In this document: one piece after another, positions 25,827-34,265 of the stretch
Numbering within the stretch: position 1 is the first letter of the stretch
Layout of the letters: each line of letters opens with the position of its first letter
Source: Geobacteraceae bacterium
GTDB lineage: Bacteria; Desulfobacterota; Desulfuromonadia; Geobacterales; Pseudopelobacteraceae
Assembly (NCBI GenBank): GCA_021286935.1
Contig: JAJTBI010000017.1
Location: 1-44,318 of the forward strand
Length of the DNA: 44,318 nucleotides
Reading direction: 5' to 3'
Made by a program: the position numbers and the translations under genes
Notes under the pieces: model-generated
Told to the model about the DNA's origin: nothing
The model's database searches: none
The model's input: the letters and a program-made list of their open reading frames with translations, nothing else

Positions 25827-27083
25827 ATGCGCGCATTGAAACGGTTTAGCAGCATGCTGATCAGTATGGTTGCCTGTCTGGCACTGATGCCGGCACTGGC
25901 ACTGGCCAAACCATCCAACTGTGAGACCTGCCACGCCAAGATTTCGCCTGCCATGGTCAAGGACTTCAACCGGGGCAAGATGTCCAAAAGCCTGACCTGC
26001 GAGGCTTGTCACGGCACCTATCACACCAGCGAGAAGGATGTGGTTAAGGCACAACTGCCCACCATTGCCACCTGCAAGCAGTGCCACCCGGATCAGGCCA
26101 ACCAGTATATGGACGGCAAGCATGTGCTTGGCCAGGTTGCCCTGGATGCAATGCCCCGTTCCCCCCATCAACCCAAGGCGTTCATGGCCGGCCAGAAAGG
26201 CTGCGGCGGCTGCCACACCCTGGGGCTGGTTGATGCCAAGGGCCGGGAGACCGAAGCACGCAAATACTACAAATACGGCATGGACTGCCAGAACTGCCAC
26301 ACCCGTCACGCTTTCTCAAAGGCCGAGGCCAACGAGCCTGAGGCCTGCCAGACCTGCCACATGGGCTTTGACCATCCCCAGTGGGAGATGTGGTCCGGTT
26401 CCAAGCATGGCACCGCCTACCTGACCAACCGCGCCATCAACCCCGGCGCCAAGAACCGCGCCCCCAAGTGCCAGACCTGCCATATGCCCAACGGTAACCA
26501 CCGCGTAATGTCAGCCTGGGGCTTCCTGGCTGTGCGCCTGCCTGAGGCCGATGCCGAGTGGATGGGCTATCGCGCCACCATTCTGAAAGGCATGGGGGTA
26601 CTTGACCCTGCTGGCAAGCCTACCGGTCGTCTGGATGTAGTTAAGGCTGGTAAAGTAGCCCGTCTGACCAAGGAAGAATTTGACAAGGAGCGTGGCAAGT
26701 ACGTGGCGATCTGCCAGCAGTGCCACTCCCCCAACTTTGTGAAGGAAAACTTCAAAAACGCTGACCAGATGGGCAAAGAGGCAGACAAGCTATTCAGTGA
26801 AGCGATCAGTATCGTAGGTGATCTGTATCATCAGGGGATTATCAAGCAGAAAGCCGGGCAGCCGTACGCCTACCCGGATCTGCTGACCTTCTACGATGTT
26901 GATACCAAGATCGAGCAGACCCTGTATGAAATGTTCATGGATCATCGCATGAAGACCTTCCAGGGGGCATTCCATATGAACCCGGACTACACCACCTGGT
27001 ACGGCTATGCCAAGATGAAGAAGGATTTGACCGAGATCCGTGAGATGGCTGAAGATATGAAGAAGAAAGCCAGCAAGAAGTAG
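25827..27083 (+). CDS. octaheme cytochrome c, hydroxylamine oxidoreductase (HAO) family
   Basis: A 418-residue periplasmic cytochrome with a signal peptide ending in ALALA near residue 27. Eight CXXCH motifs begin near residues 32, 58, 83, 126, 154, 174, 215 and 296, the count and spacing of the HAO superfamily. After the last heme comes a helical domain ending in YTTWYGYAKMKKDL, the family's C-terminal pattern. In non-nitrifying bacteria such proteins are thought to run in the reducing direction (nitrite or hydroxylamine reduction). Whether the cross-linking Tyr of true oxidases is present needs an alignment. AAGGAGG precedes the ATG. The gene stands alone between an activator-like site and a strong terminator, divergent from tetR. 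Confidence 0.87.
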   Translation: MRALKRFSSMLISMVACLALMPALALAKPSNCETCHAKISPAMVKDFNRGKMSKSLTCEACHGTYHTSEKDVVKAQLPTIATCKQCHPDQANQYMDGKHVLGQVALDAMPRSPHQPKAFMAGQKGCGGCHTLGLVDAKGRETEARKYYKYGMDCQNCHTRHAFSKAEANEPEACQTCHMGFDHPQWEMWSGSKHGTAYLTNRAINPGAKNRAPKCQTCHMPNGNHRVMSAWGFLAVRLPEADAEWMGYRATILKGMGVLDPAGKPTGRLDVVKAGKVARLTKEEFDKERGKYVAICQQCHSPNFVKENFKNADQMGKEADKLFSEAISIVGDLYHQGIIKQKAGQPYAYPDLLTFYDVDTKIEQTLYEMFMDHRMKTFQGAFHMNPDYTTWYGYAKMKKDLTEIREMAEDMKKKASKK

Positions 27084-27095
27084 GCTGAAATCAGA

Positions 27096-27133
27096 AGAGC
27101 ACCAGCGACCAAGGGCTGCTGGTGCTCTGTTTT
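27096..27133 (+). terminator. rho-independent terminator after the HAO-like gene
   Basis: A perfect 11-bp stem, AGAGCACCAGC / GCTGGTGCTCT, with an 11-nt loop is followed by GTTTT. It begins 13 nt after the stop codon. Confidence 0.9.
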
Positions 27134-27169
27134 ATCCAATCTGCAGGGGCTAATTCGAATCAACACATT

Positions 27170-27185
27170 TTTGACCACCGTCATC
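27170..27185 (+). promoter_or_regulatory. HcpR/DNR-like activator site, hcp gene
   Basis: TTTGAC-cacc-GTCATC matches the palindrome except for the last two bases. A -10-like TATGGT lies 22 bp downstream (27208-27213), so the centre is near -42.5. hcp is the classical target of HcpR-type regulators. Confidence 0.6.
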
Positions 27186-27282
27186 CTTTTTTCAAACAGG
27201 ACTGCGCTATGGTTGTTTCAGAAAAACTGACTGTCTCGCCTCATTCCATAACTCAACTACTATCAACCAAAGGAGAAAACCC

Positions 27283-28911
27283 GTGAGCATGTTTTGTTAC
27301 CAATGCCAAGAAACCGCCAAAGGGACCGGCTGCACCATCGCCGGGGTCTGCGGCAAGAAGGAAAACACTGCCAATCTGCAGGATCTGCTGGTTTTTGCCC
27401 TTAAAGGGCTCGCAGAAACTGCTGTCGAAGCCCAAAAGCAGGGAAGACTTGACAACGCAACCGGTCTGTTTATCTGCCAGGGACTCTTTGCCACCATCAC
27501 CAACGCCAACTTCGATGATAGTCGGATCACCGCCCTGATCAAAGAGGCCTTTGCCAAGCGGGATATCCTCAAGCTGTCCATCGGTTTCACCAGTCATCAT
27601 GATTGCGTGACCTGGAACGGCAGCGAAGCCGAGTTTGCTGCCAAGGCCAAGGAAGTTGGTGTTCTGTCGCAGCCCAACGAAGATGTCCGCTCACTGCGGG
27701 AGCTGCTGATCTACGGCCTGAAAGGGATGGCTGCCTATACCGAGCATGCCGCAATGTTGGGCTTTGAGAAGAAAGAGATCTACGAGTTCATGGTCTCTGC
27801 ACTGGCATCCACCACCCAGGAGCTAACGGTTGATGAGATGATTGCCCAGGTGCTTAAGTGCGGCGAAGTGGCGGTTACCGCCATGGCCCTGCTTGATGAG
27901 GCCAACACCACCAAATACGGCAATCCTGAGATCACCAGAGTCAACATCGGGGTACGCAATAACCCCGGCATCCTGATCTCCGGCCACGACCTGCATGATA
28001 TGGAAGACCTGCTGGAGCAGACCACCGGTACCGGCGTTGATGTCTACACTCACAGCGAGATGCTGCCGGCCAACTACTACCCGGCCTTCAAGAAGTACCC
28101 CCACTTTGTCGGTAACTACGGCAATGCCTGGTGGCAGCAGGACAAGGAGTTCGCCTCCTTTAACGGCCCGATCCTGATGACCACCAACTGCATCGTACCG
28201 GTTAAGGACGCCTACAAGGACCGGATCTACACCACCGGCATGGCAGGCTGGCCCGGCGCCGTGCATATCCCCGAGCGTCAGCAGGCTGGCCGCAAGGATT
28301 TCTCGGCCATCATCGCCCAGGCCAAGACCTGCCAACCACCGGTTGAGATCGAAAAAGGCGAGATCGTGGGCGGCTTTGCCCACCATCAGGTAATGGCACT
28401 GGCAGACAAGGTGGTTGAAGCGGTTAAATCCGGCGCCATCAAGCGCTTTGTGGTCATGGCCGGTTGCGATGGCCGCCACACCGGACGCAACTACTACACC
28501 GAGGTTGCCAAGGAGCTGCCGAAGGACACGGTCATCCTGACCGCAGGCTGCGCCAAGTACCGCTACAACAAGCTGGAGCTGGGCGACATCGGCGGCATCC
28601 CCCGCGTACTTGATGCCGGTCAGTGCAACGATTCTTACTCCCTGGCCTACATCGCCCTGCAACTGAAGCAGGTCTTTGGCCTGGAGGACATCAACGATCT
28701 GCCGATCTCCTACGACATAGCCTGGTACGAGCAGAAGGCGGTGGTGGTGCTGCTGGCCCTGCTGTACCTGGGGGTCAAACATATCCGCCTCGGACCCACC
28801 CTGCCCGGCTTCCTGTCACCCAACGTGGCCAAGGTGCTGGTGGAAAACTTCGACATCAAGCCGATCGGCTCAGTTGCTGACGATGTCGCGGCAATCATGG
28901 CCGGTAACTAG
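27283..28911 (+). CDS. hcp: hybrid cluster protein (hydroxylamine reductase / NO-detoxifying), class I
   Basis: A cytoplasmic iron-sulfur protein of 542 residues that reduces hydroxylamine in vitro and is linked to NO detoxification in other bacteria. The N-terminal cysteines are C5-X2-C8-X8-C17-X5-C23, the [4Fe-4S] arrangement of class I. Hybrid-cluster regions are visible in [32 protein letters not shown] and [16 protein letters not shown] at 27271-27275 is 7 nt before a GTG at 27283 but 13 nt before the ATG at 27289, so the GTG is the likely start. No NADH-Hcp reductase (hcr) follows; an unlinked ferredoxin may be the donor. The gene has its own activator-like site and terminator. Confidence 0.96.
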   Translation: MSMFCYQCQETAKGTGCTIAGVCGKKENTANLQDLLVFALKGLAETAVEAQKQGRLDNATGLFICQGLFATITNANFDDSRITALIKEAFAKRDILKLSIGFTSHHDCVTWNGSEAEFAAKAKEVGVLSQPNEDVRSLRELLIYGLKGMAAYTEHAAMLGFEKKEIYEFMVSALASTTQELTVDEMIAQVLKCGEVAVTAMALLDEANTTKYGNPEITRVNIGVRNNPGILISGHDLHDMEDLLEQTTGTGVDVYTHSEMLPANYYPAFKKYPHFVGNYGNAWWQQDKEFASFNGPILMTTNCIVPVKDAYKDRIYTTGMAGWPGAVHIPERQQAGRKDFSAIIAQAKTCQPPVEIEKGEIVGGFAHHQVMALADKVVEAVKSGAIKRFVVMAGCDGRHTGRNYYTEVAKELPKDTVILTAGCAKYRYNKLELGDIGGIPRVLDAGQCNDSYSLAYIALQLKQVFGLEDINDLPISYDIAWYEQKAVVVLLALLYLGVKHIRLGPTLPGFLSPNVAKVLVENFDIKPIGSVADDVAAIMAGN

Positions 28912-28933
28912 TCTCCTATACGGAAACTGAAAG

Positions 28934-28965
28934 CAGCGGTAAGCCCTCGGACTTTCCGCTGTTTT
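28934..28965 (+). terminator. probable terminator after hcp
   Basis: A 10-bp stem with one mismatch (CAGCGGTAAG / CTTTCCGCTG, 28934-28943 and 28952-28961) and an 8-nt loop is followed by TTTT. It lies 23 nt past the hcp stop. Confidence 0.75.
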
Positions 28966-29072
28966 CGTGCGTTTCGCGTAATCAGCAGGTGAACGGTGAT
29001 ACAGGGTGGCGGTCATGTCCCCCCCATCATCCATGCGGTCTGCTACTTTCAAAGAAGAAAGGGGGTGAAGGG

Positions 29073-29543
29073 ATGGGATCATTTCTTAGCGGTAAACGTC
29101 TCAAATATGTCGCCATCGCTGTCATTTCTGCAGCGGTGATCGGTCTGTTTGTGATGCTTGGTCCGCCAAAGCTGCTGGCAAAGTCGGAATCTCCTGATTT
29201 TTGCGCCAGTTGTCACGTCATGGAAGCTCAACATACAGCCTTTATGCATGCAGGAGCCCATCGCCGTTTCAAGTGCGTGGATTGCCATCTGCCGAACGAT
29301 GGGGTGGCCAGCCACTACATCTGGAAGTCTATCGATGGCATGAAAGACGTACTGTTCTTCTATTCCGGCAAGGTGCCGGAGAAGATAACGCTGTCTGAAC
29401 ATGGCGCCAAGGTGGTCAAAGCCAACTGTGTCAGGTGTCATGAAACACTGGTATCCCAGATGGATACGTCACGTAATTGCTGGAGCTGTCACCGCAGGGT
29501 AACCCACACCGGAACCGGTGCTATCTCTGTAAACCCGATTTAA
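29073..29543 (+). CDS. nrfH: NrfH, membrane tetraheme cytochrome c (quinol dehydrogenase of the Nrf complex)
   Basis: A NapC/NirT-family cytochrome of 156 residues that takes electrons from menaquinol and hands them to NrfA. One uncleaved membrane helix lies at about 11-35. Four heme motifs begin at C44, C68, C119 and C136. The first is CASCHVM, with Met two residues after the His, the unusual heme-1 ligation known from NrfH. The ATG at 29073 has a purine-rich AGGGGG upstream; earlier in-frame ATG at 28989 would add a non-membrane Cys/Pro-rich stretch. nrfA follows 25 nt downstream. I found no copy of the palindromic activator site between the hcp terminator and this start. Confidence 0.93.
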   Translation: MGSFLSGKRLKYVAIAVISAAVIGLFVMLGPPKLLAKSESPDFCASCHVMEAQHTAFMHAGAHRRFKCVDCHLPNDGVASHYIWKSIDGMKDVLFFYSGKVPEKITLSEHGAKVVKANCVRCHETLVSQMDTSRNCWSCHRRVTHTGTGAISVNPI

Positions 29544-29568
29544 CCCCATCAATTCAGGAGGATTGAGT

Positions 29569-31020
29569 ATGAAAATGAAACTGCTTGTCGCCCTCATGGC
29601 TGCTGCTTTGTGTGGGGCCATGACCACCGCCTGTGCTCCGCCAAAGGCAGAGAAGGCAACAATTTCCCCGATCCCGGACGGCACGATTGATCCGGCGGTC
29701 TGGGGTAAGAACTACCCTGAAGAGTACGAGACCTGGAAAGCGACCGCCCAGCCCACCCCGGAAGGCAAGAGCAAGTACAAGAAAGGTAATGACGGCGGCA
29801 AGGTCTATGACAAGCTGTCTGAATACCCCTTCAACGCCCTGCTGTTCAACGGTTGGGGCTTTGGTATTGAGTACAACGAGCCCCGTGGCCACGTCCACAT
29901 GATGAAGGATCAAGCAGAGATCGACCCTTCCCGCGTCAAGGCCGGTGGCGCCTGTCTGACCTGCAAGACCCCTTACGCCCCGCAACTGGCTGAAAAACAT
30001 GGTGTAGCCGGTTACTTCTCCGCCACCTATAAAGATGCCGTCAACCTGATCCCCAAAGAGCATCAGGAGATGGGCGTAGCCTGTATTGACTGTCACAACA
30101 ACAAGGATATGGGCTTAAAGATCTCCCGTGGCTTTACCCTCTCCAAGGCACTTGACAAACTGGGTGTTGACCAGAGCAAACTGACCAACCAGGATAAACG
30201 CACCCTGGTCTGCGCCCAGTGCCATGTCAGTTACATCATCCCTAAAGATGAAAACATGAAATCCCAGAATGTCTTCTTCCCCTGGGATGGCAGTAAGATG
30301 GGTAACATCCCGATCGAAAACATCATTAAGAAGATTCGTAGCGACAAGTCCCACGGCGAGTGGACGCAATCAGTTACAGGCTTTAAGATGGGCTACATCC
30401 GTCACCCGGAATTTGAGATGTACTCCACCAAGAGCGTACACTGGATGGCTGGTGTCTCCTGTGCCGACTGCCATATGCCGTACACCAAGGTGGGCAGCAA
30501 GAAGATCTCTGACCACCGGATCATGAGCCCGCTCAAGAATGATTTCAAAGGCTGCAAACAGTGCCACAGTGAAACCTCTGAATGGCTGAAGAATCAGGTT
30601 ATCACCATTCAGGACCGTGCTGCATCCCAGTACATCCGTTCCGGCTATGCCCTGGCCACCGTTGCCAAGCTGTTTGAGTTGACCCACAAGCAGCAGGCTG
30701 CAGGTAAGCAGATTGACAAGAAGATGTATGATATGGCCAAGGACTACTACGAAGAGGGCTTCTACCGTAACCTGTTCTTTGGCGCCGAGAACTCCATCGG
30801 CTTCCATAACCCGACCGAAGCGATGCGTATCCTTGGCGACGCCACCATGTTTGCAGCCAAGGCCGATGGTCTGCTGCGTCAGGCACTGACCAAGGCCGGT
30901 GTGGATGTGCCGGTGAAGATTGATCTAGAGCTGTCCAAATACACCAACAACCGTGGAGCCAAGAAGCTGATGTTTAAGCCGGAGCAGGAACTGAAAGACC
31001 CATACGGCGAAATGAAGTAA
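29569..31020 (+). CDS. nrfA: NrfA, pentaheme ammonia-forming cytochrome c nitrite reductase (calcium-independent type)
   Basis: A periplasmic enzyme reducing nitrite to ammonium with six electrons, 483 residues. Heme motifs are CLTCK (129-133, Lys-ligated catalytic heme), CIDCH, CAQCH, CADCH and CKQCH. Active-site residues are R106 (EPRGH), Y222 (CHVSY) and H279 (RHPE). The calcium ligands of E. coli NrfA are missing: Glu in CHVEY is S221, and the Lys-x-Gln before the active His is Y276-x-R278. This matches the calcium-free subclass described for G. lovleyi, where Arg fills the site. AGGAGG at 29556-29561 is 7 nt before the ATG at 29569, ruling out the TTG at 29563. The N-terminus could be a Sec or lipoprotein signal (TTAC). 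It is paired with nrfH. Confidence 0.96.
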   Translation: MKMKLLVALMAAALCGAMTTACAPPKAEKATISPIPDGTIDPAVWGKNYPEEYETWKATAQPTPEGKSKYKKGNDGGKVYDKLSEYPFNALLFNGWGFGIEYNEPRGHVHMMKDQAEIDPSRVKAGGACLTCKTPYAPQLAEKHGVAGYFSATYKDAVNLIPKEHQEMGVACIDCHNNKDMGLKISRGFTLSKALDKLGVDQSKLTNQDKRTLVCAQCHVSYIIPKDENMKSQNVFFPWDGSKMGNIPIENIIKKIRSDKSHGEWTQSVTGFKMGYIRHPEFEMYSTKSVHWMAGVSCADCHMPYTKVGSKKISDHRIMSPLKNDFKGCKQCHSETSEWLKNQVITIQDRAASQYIRSGYALATVAKLFELTHKQQAAGKQIDKKMYDMAKDYYEEGFYRNLFFGAENSIGFHNPTEAMRILGDATMFAAKADGLLRQALTKAGVDVPVKIDLELSKYTNNRGAKKLMFKPEQELKDPYGEMK

Positions 31021-31064
31021 TTTTTGAAGCAGCTCAGGGTAGCGTAAGCAACAACACTAACCTG

Positions 31065-31101
31065 AAAAAAACGGGCTGCCGGATGATTCCGGCAGCCCGT
31101 T
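31065..31101 (-). terminator. strong terminator for the PilZ gene, shared with nrfA in convergent layout
   Basis: A 13-bp perfect stem, AACGGGCTGCCGG / CCGGCAGCCCGTT with a 6-nt loop, is followed on the minus strand by a run of T. On the plus strand the hairpin lacks a U-tract but may still mark the end of nrfA mRNA. Confidence 0.88.
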
Positions 31102-31141
31102 GAACTATGGCCTCATGAAGCGAAAAGACGATCACACCAGA

Positions 31142-31852
31142 CTAGGACACGATCTCCTTAACCTCCCGAATAATCTCAACCTGCCGCTGAAAGACATACT
31201 GTGAGATCTGACGCTCAAGCAGCTTTTCCGGGTTAATGGCAAACCGGTAGCTGTAGGGAGAACGATCCCCGTTAATAGCGACCAACGTTGCTGGAATACT
31301 AATCGGGATAGGCTGACCGGTTTCAGGGCTTAGCAGTGTAAACTGCGCCGTGGTTTCTACGCCTTTTTCCAGTGGGCAGCTATAGTCAATCAAGACACCA
31401 AAGCCGGACAGAGAGAGATCAGTTAATCTCCCTTCAACAACTCCTTGGGGTGAGGTAATCACCACATTCACCGGAGCATCCACCTCTACCCTGACAAAGC
31501 TCCGGCGCTCTGCCATGATCTCTACATAGGAAAATTTCACAAAGGTTGCGGCCCTTTTCCTGACATTGACATACTGGGCCTGGGCAAACAGGTCATGTTT
31601 AAAGAGTGGACTGCGAATAAAGGTGGAGCGGGCCTGTTCAATGGTAAAGGCCTGCATTTCCTGCACATCCAGATCAACAACACCCCTGCTGATGGAGGCG
31701 ATGGTTGCCGAATAGGAAAGCGGAATACCTTTGTAATAGTTGATCAGCTTGAGTGGCTTTTTGAGGTTAGCCTCCAGCAGGGCAAGGATCTCTGCCTGAT
31801 CATCGTCAAAGTTTTTCTGGATTCGGGTACTATAAAGGTCAGTACAGTTCAT
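31142..31852 (-). CDS. PilZ domain protein (c-di-GMP receptor)
   Basis: A soluble 236-residue protein. The C-terminal half is a PilZ domain with the RRSFVR element near 114-119 (RxxxR-type) and DLSLSGFGV near 142 ((D/N)xSxxG), the c-di-GMP-binding residues. The N-terminal ~100 residues resemble the YcgR-like flagellar-brake region (helical start then beta strands), but identity is not certain. It may report c-di-GMP made or broken by the GGDEF/EAL protein elsewhere in the window. It lies 60 bp from the HDOD gene on the same strand, so co-transcription is possible. Confidence 0.88.
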   Translation of the reverse strand: MNCTDLYSTRIQKNFDDDQAEILALLEANLKKPLKLINYYKGIPLSYSATIASISRGVVDLDVQEMQAFTIEQARSTFIRSPLFKHDLFAQAQYVNVRKRAATFVKFSYVEIMAERRSFVRVEVDAPVNVVITSPQGVVEGRLTDLSLSGFGVLIDYSCPLEKGVETTAQFTLLSPETGQPIPISIPATLVAINGDRSPYSYRFAINPEKLLERQISQYVFQRQVEIIREVKEIVS

Positions 31853-31912
31853 GAGATACCTATTGCAGGAAGGTACAAATTTGTCATTGTATAGTGCAGG
31901 ATAAAAGACCGG

Positions 31913-32734
31913 CTAGGCACAGGCGGCCTGCATATCTGCCTCAAGCGTGGTCAAGGCGTTTTCATCAACCTGTAACGCCAGAATCTCCGAGTTTGCATCA
32001 GACGGCTGTACCAGCCTCGGGTAGAGATTGAGGTTGTACTGCATACTGTTGAAGTTAACCAGCCGCACAATGGCCAGCAGGGTATCAGAGGCATCAAAGG
32101 TCTCTGCATGGTGATGGGCCGCAACAGCGCAATACAGAGGGGGAATATCCCAGTGATTCATGATGCGGACCCCTTGCTCCACATGCATATCGGAAAACAC
32201 ATCCAGCAGGGTCTCAAGATCAAGGTCCAGTTCGATCTCATGGGCCTGCCAGATCCGCTCCATTGCCTTAAGCAGATAGAGCTTGCCGATATCATGCAGC
32301 AGACCAGCCAGATAGGCTTGATCTGCCAGTTCACGATGACCGCTGCTGACGGCAAGAGAGCGACAGCCCAGTGCGCAGGCGTGGGAGTGCAGCCAGAGAT
32401 CCCGCATAACCGCATTGACAATGGAAAACTCTGACGTATGCAGAGCTGCCTGCGAGGCAGCCATCGCCAGGCTGGTGATCTGCTTGCTCCCCAGGCGATT
32501 GACCGCATCCTTAATGGTTTCAGAGCGGGTACGCCCCACGTAGGCCGATGAATTGGCCATCCTGAGCACCTGCAGGGCAAGCGCCTGATCTTTCTGAATG
32601 ATCCCGGTAACCCGATCAATTTCAACGGTCGGGTCACTGAGTAACTGAAGCAATTCCAGGGCAACCGGATTAAATACCGGCAGTTCAATCGGTTGCAGGC
32701 AGATCTGGTAACGAAGATCAAGTGAGAATCCCAT
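31913..32734 (-). CDS. HDOD domain signalling protein
   Basis: A 273-residue protein dominated by an HDOD domain, an HD-fold lacking most metal ligands. Visible elements are LPVFNPVALELLQLLSDP, the RMANSSAYVGR motif, the NRLGSKQI turn and YLAGLLHDIGKLYLL. The last retains an HD pair but the other HD ligands are not obvious. HDOD proteins act in chemotaxis, c-di-GMP and stress signalling; none of these can be chosen from sequence. The ATG at 32734 has AAGGGGA 6 nt upstream and is preferred over an in-frame ATG at 32779. Confidence 0.85.
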   Translation of the reverse strand: MGFSLDLRYQICLQPIELPVFNPVALELLQLLSDPTVEIDRVTGIIQKDQALALQVLRMANSSAYVGRTRSETIKDAVNRLGSKQITSLAMAASQAALHTSEFSIVNAVMRDLWLHSHACALGCRSLAVSSGHRELADQAYLAGLLHDIGKLYLLKAMERIWQAHEIELDLDLETLLDVFSDMHVEQGVRIMNHWDIPPLYCAVAAHHHAETFDASDTLLAIVRLVNFNSMQYNLNLYPRLVQPSDANSEILALQVDENALTTLEADMQAACA

Positions 32735-32937
32735 ATCTATCCCCTTAGGAAGATCTGCAGCCAGACAGATTGGCCACACGATCCAAAACTACGGTTTCTC
32801 TGATTAACTTAGACCACAACACCACTTTAAGCTCGTTTACTTGAATCAAAACATATCATTACACTATTATCTTACTTCGTGTGAACTAAATATGCCCTGT
32901 TGTTTCAGATTATCCTGAAACAGCCGGTAACCACAGG
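32735..32937. other. intergenic leader of the HDOD gene
   Basis: AT-rich and free of plausible coding sequence. It holds one perfect 8-bp hairpin, TGTTTCAG / CTGAAACA (32901-32908 and 32915-32922, 6-nt loop), of unknown role. I could not choose a promoter with confidence, and no TTGAC-N4-GTCAA site is present. Confidence 0.4.
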
Positions 32938-32973
32938 ATAAAAAAACGGGCAGCCCCTCATCGGAACTACCCG
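32938..32973 (-). terminator. terminator of the DUF1858/ABC/GTPase/zinc-ribbon operon
   Basis: On the minus strand, a stem of CGGGTAG / CTGCCCG (32973-32967 and 32953-32947, one G-U pair) is followed by seven T. It lies 26 nt beyond the zinc-ribbon stop codon. Confidence 0.75.
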
Positions 32974-32998
32974 CCCAAACACAGCATTCTAAAATTCT

Positions 32999-33241
32999 TC
33001 AGTAATTTACACCTGCAGCCTGAATACTCCCTGGATCACTGGCATGGCAGGGGGTGACCCCATAGACCATACCGCAATGGGGGCAGCGGTCTTCCATGGT
33101 CTTCATCTGGAAGGAGGTTCCACAGCCTTCGCAGACCAGCCGGGTCTCAACCGGCATGGCCATTCCGCTGTATCCCATCATCCGCAGCTTATCAACCACC
33201 CCTGCTCCGCCACCAAAACTTCCATCACATCCCTGATGCAT
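32999..33241 (-). CDS. small zinc-ribbon protein, function unknown
   Basis: An 80-residue protein with a four-Cys zinc ribbon: CEGC then, after a spacer, CPHC (CX2C...CX2C), followed by the strand VYGVTPCHASDP with an extra Cys and ending in AAGVNY. The N-terminus is Gly-rich with a further Cys at 5. A good AAGGAG lies upstream of the ATG. It is the last gene of a four-gene operon, 23 nt after the ABC ATPase. Rubredoxin-like metal binding or a chaperone-like role is possible. I do not recognise a characterised homologue. Confidence 0.75.
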   Translation of the reverse strand: MHQGCDGSFGGGAGVVDKLRMMGYSGMAMPVETRLVCEGCGTSFQMKTMEDRCPHCGMVYGVTPCHASDPGSIQAAGVNY

Positions 33242-33264
33242 ATTCGTATCTCCTTTTCTTTGTA

Positions 33265-34263
33265 TTAGAGTTCTTCAAGCGTTTCCCCAAATCTGATCCT
33301 GTTACGCAGGGCCAGCAGGGTGTTATCCAGTTCTTCCAGCCTGGACAGGTTCTTCCGTTCCGCATCACTTGACTCGATAATCTTGGCAATGCCGCCGTTT
33401 TTGATCACCAGACGTTTGTCACCCATTAACGCAAGAATCGGATCATGGGTGGCCATCAGGATAATCTTTTCCTGTTTCACCAGTAGTTCCAGCGCCTTTT
33501 TACGATCAATACCGGCGTTCTCGATCTCATCAATCAGCACAATCGGCGACTTACTCAGGATCGCCATGTCGGCAATCATCAGGGCCCGTGACTGCCCGCC
33601 GCTTAAGGAAGTGACCGGCGTGTCCGGCTTAAACTGCTCACCTGCCAGCTGATTGGCCTGTTCCAGAATCCGGGCCACCTTTTCTTCCGGGTCAGGCACC
33701 AGCCGGCTCTCGGCATGCATCCGCACAAACTCCTCAGCGGTCAGATCCATCACAAAGTTCATGTTCTGGGAGAGCTGGGCCACCAGTTTATGCTCGGTTG
33801 AAAAGCGCCACTTATTGTCCGGCACACCGCCATTGATCAGGATCTTGCGTTTTGTCGGGGTATCCCCCTGGGCCACCCACTCGATATCAGCCAACAGCCG
33901 GCTCTTGCCGGAACCGGTGGGGCCGACAATACAGATCACTTCACCCGGCTTCAGGGTCAGTTCCAGCTGCTCAGCACTGCCGGTTTTATCAAAACCTCCA
34001 ATGATGGTCAGCGACTCCACCTTTTCAGCAGCTTCATCCAGGGCCAGCATACCGGCCATAAAGTCATGCAGGCTCTGCTGCAGCTGTTCCTGACTGATAC
34101 CCAGATCAAGCAGCTGATCAGGATCAAGCTGATTCAGGTACTGTTGCAGGGTCTGCTCTGTGACCTGTAGCTGCAGACCGAATGAGCTGAAAAAATCCTC
34201 CAGCCAGGGGTAGTCGGCCAGCAACTGCTTCAAGGGTTGTAGTAATAGATCGTGGTAGTGCAT
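33265..34263 (-). CDS. solo ABC-type ATPase with N-terminal DUF1858-like helical domain
   Basis: A soluble protein of 332 residues. An N-terminal helical domain (about 1-75) has LKQLLADYPWLEDFFSSFG, whose pattern mirrors the DUF1858 start of the first gene of this operon. A complete ABC ATPase follows: Walker A GPTGSGKS, Q-loop QLSQNMNF, signature LSGGQSRAL, Walker B IVLIDEIENAGID and switch His ATHDP. No permease is in the operon. ATG 34263 lies 2 nt after the GTPase stop; a TTG at 34269 would overlap it. ABC proteins without membrane partners often drive conformational work or assembly. The substrate is unknown. Confidence 0.82.
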   Translation of the reverse strand: MHYHDLLLQPLKQLLADYPWLEDFFSSFGLQLQVTEQTLQQYLNQLDPDQLLDLGISQEQLQQSLHDFMAGMLALDEAAEKVESLTIIGGFDKTGSAEQLELTLKPGEVICIVGPTGSGKSRLLADIEWVAQGDTPTKRKILINGGVPDNKWRFSTEHKLVAQLSQNMNFVMDLTAEEFVRMHAESRLVPDPEEKVARILEQANQLAGEQFKPDTPVTSLSGGQSRALMIADMAILSKSPIVLIDEIENAGIDRKKALELLVKQEKIILMATHDPILALMGDKRLVIKNGGIAKIIESSDAERKNLSRLEELDNTLLALRNRIRFGETLEEL

Positions 34264-34265
34264 GG

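Noticed and set aside
27823..28782. 320-codon minus-strand reading frame inside hcp
   Set aside because: Antisense shadow of a well-conserved gene, caused by GC-rich codon use; no recognisable domain.
32810..32840. TTGAATCAA near the HDOD gene as a seventh activator site
   Set aside because: The half-sites have no 4-bp spacer and the GAC/GTC core is missing.
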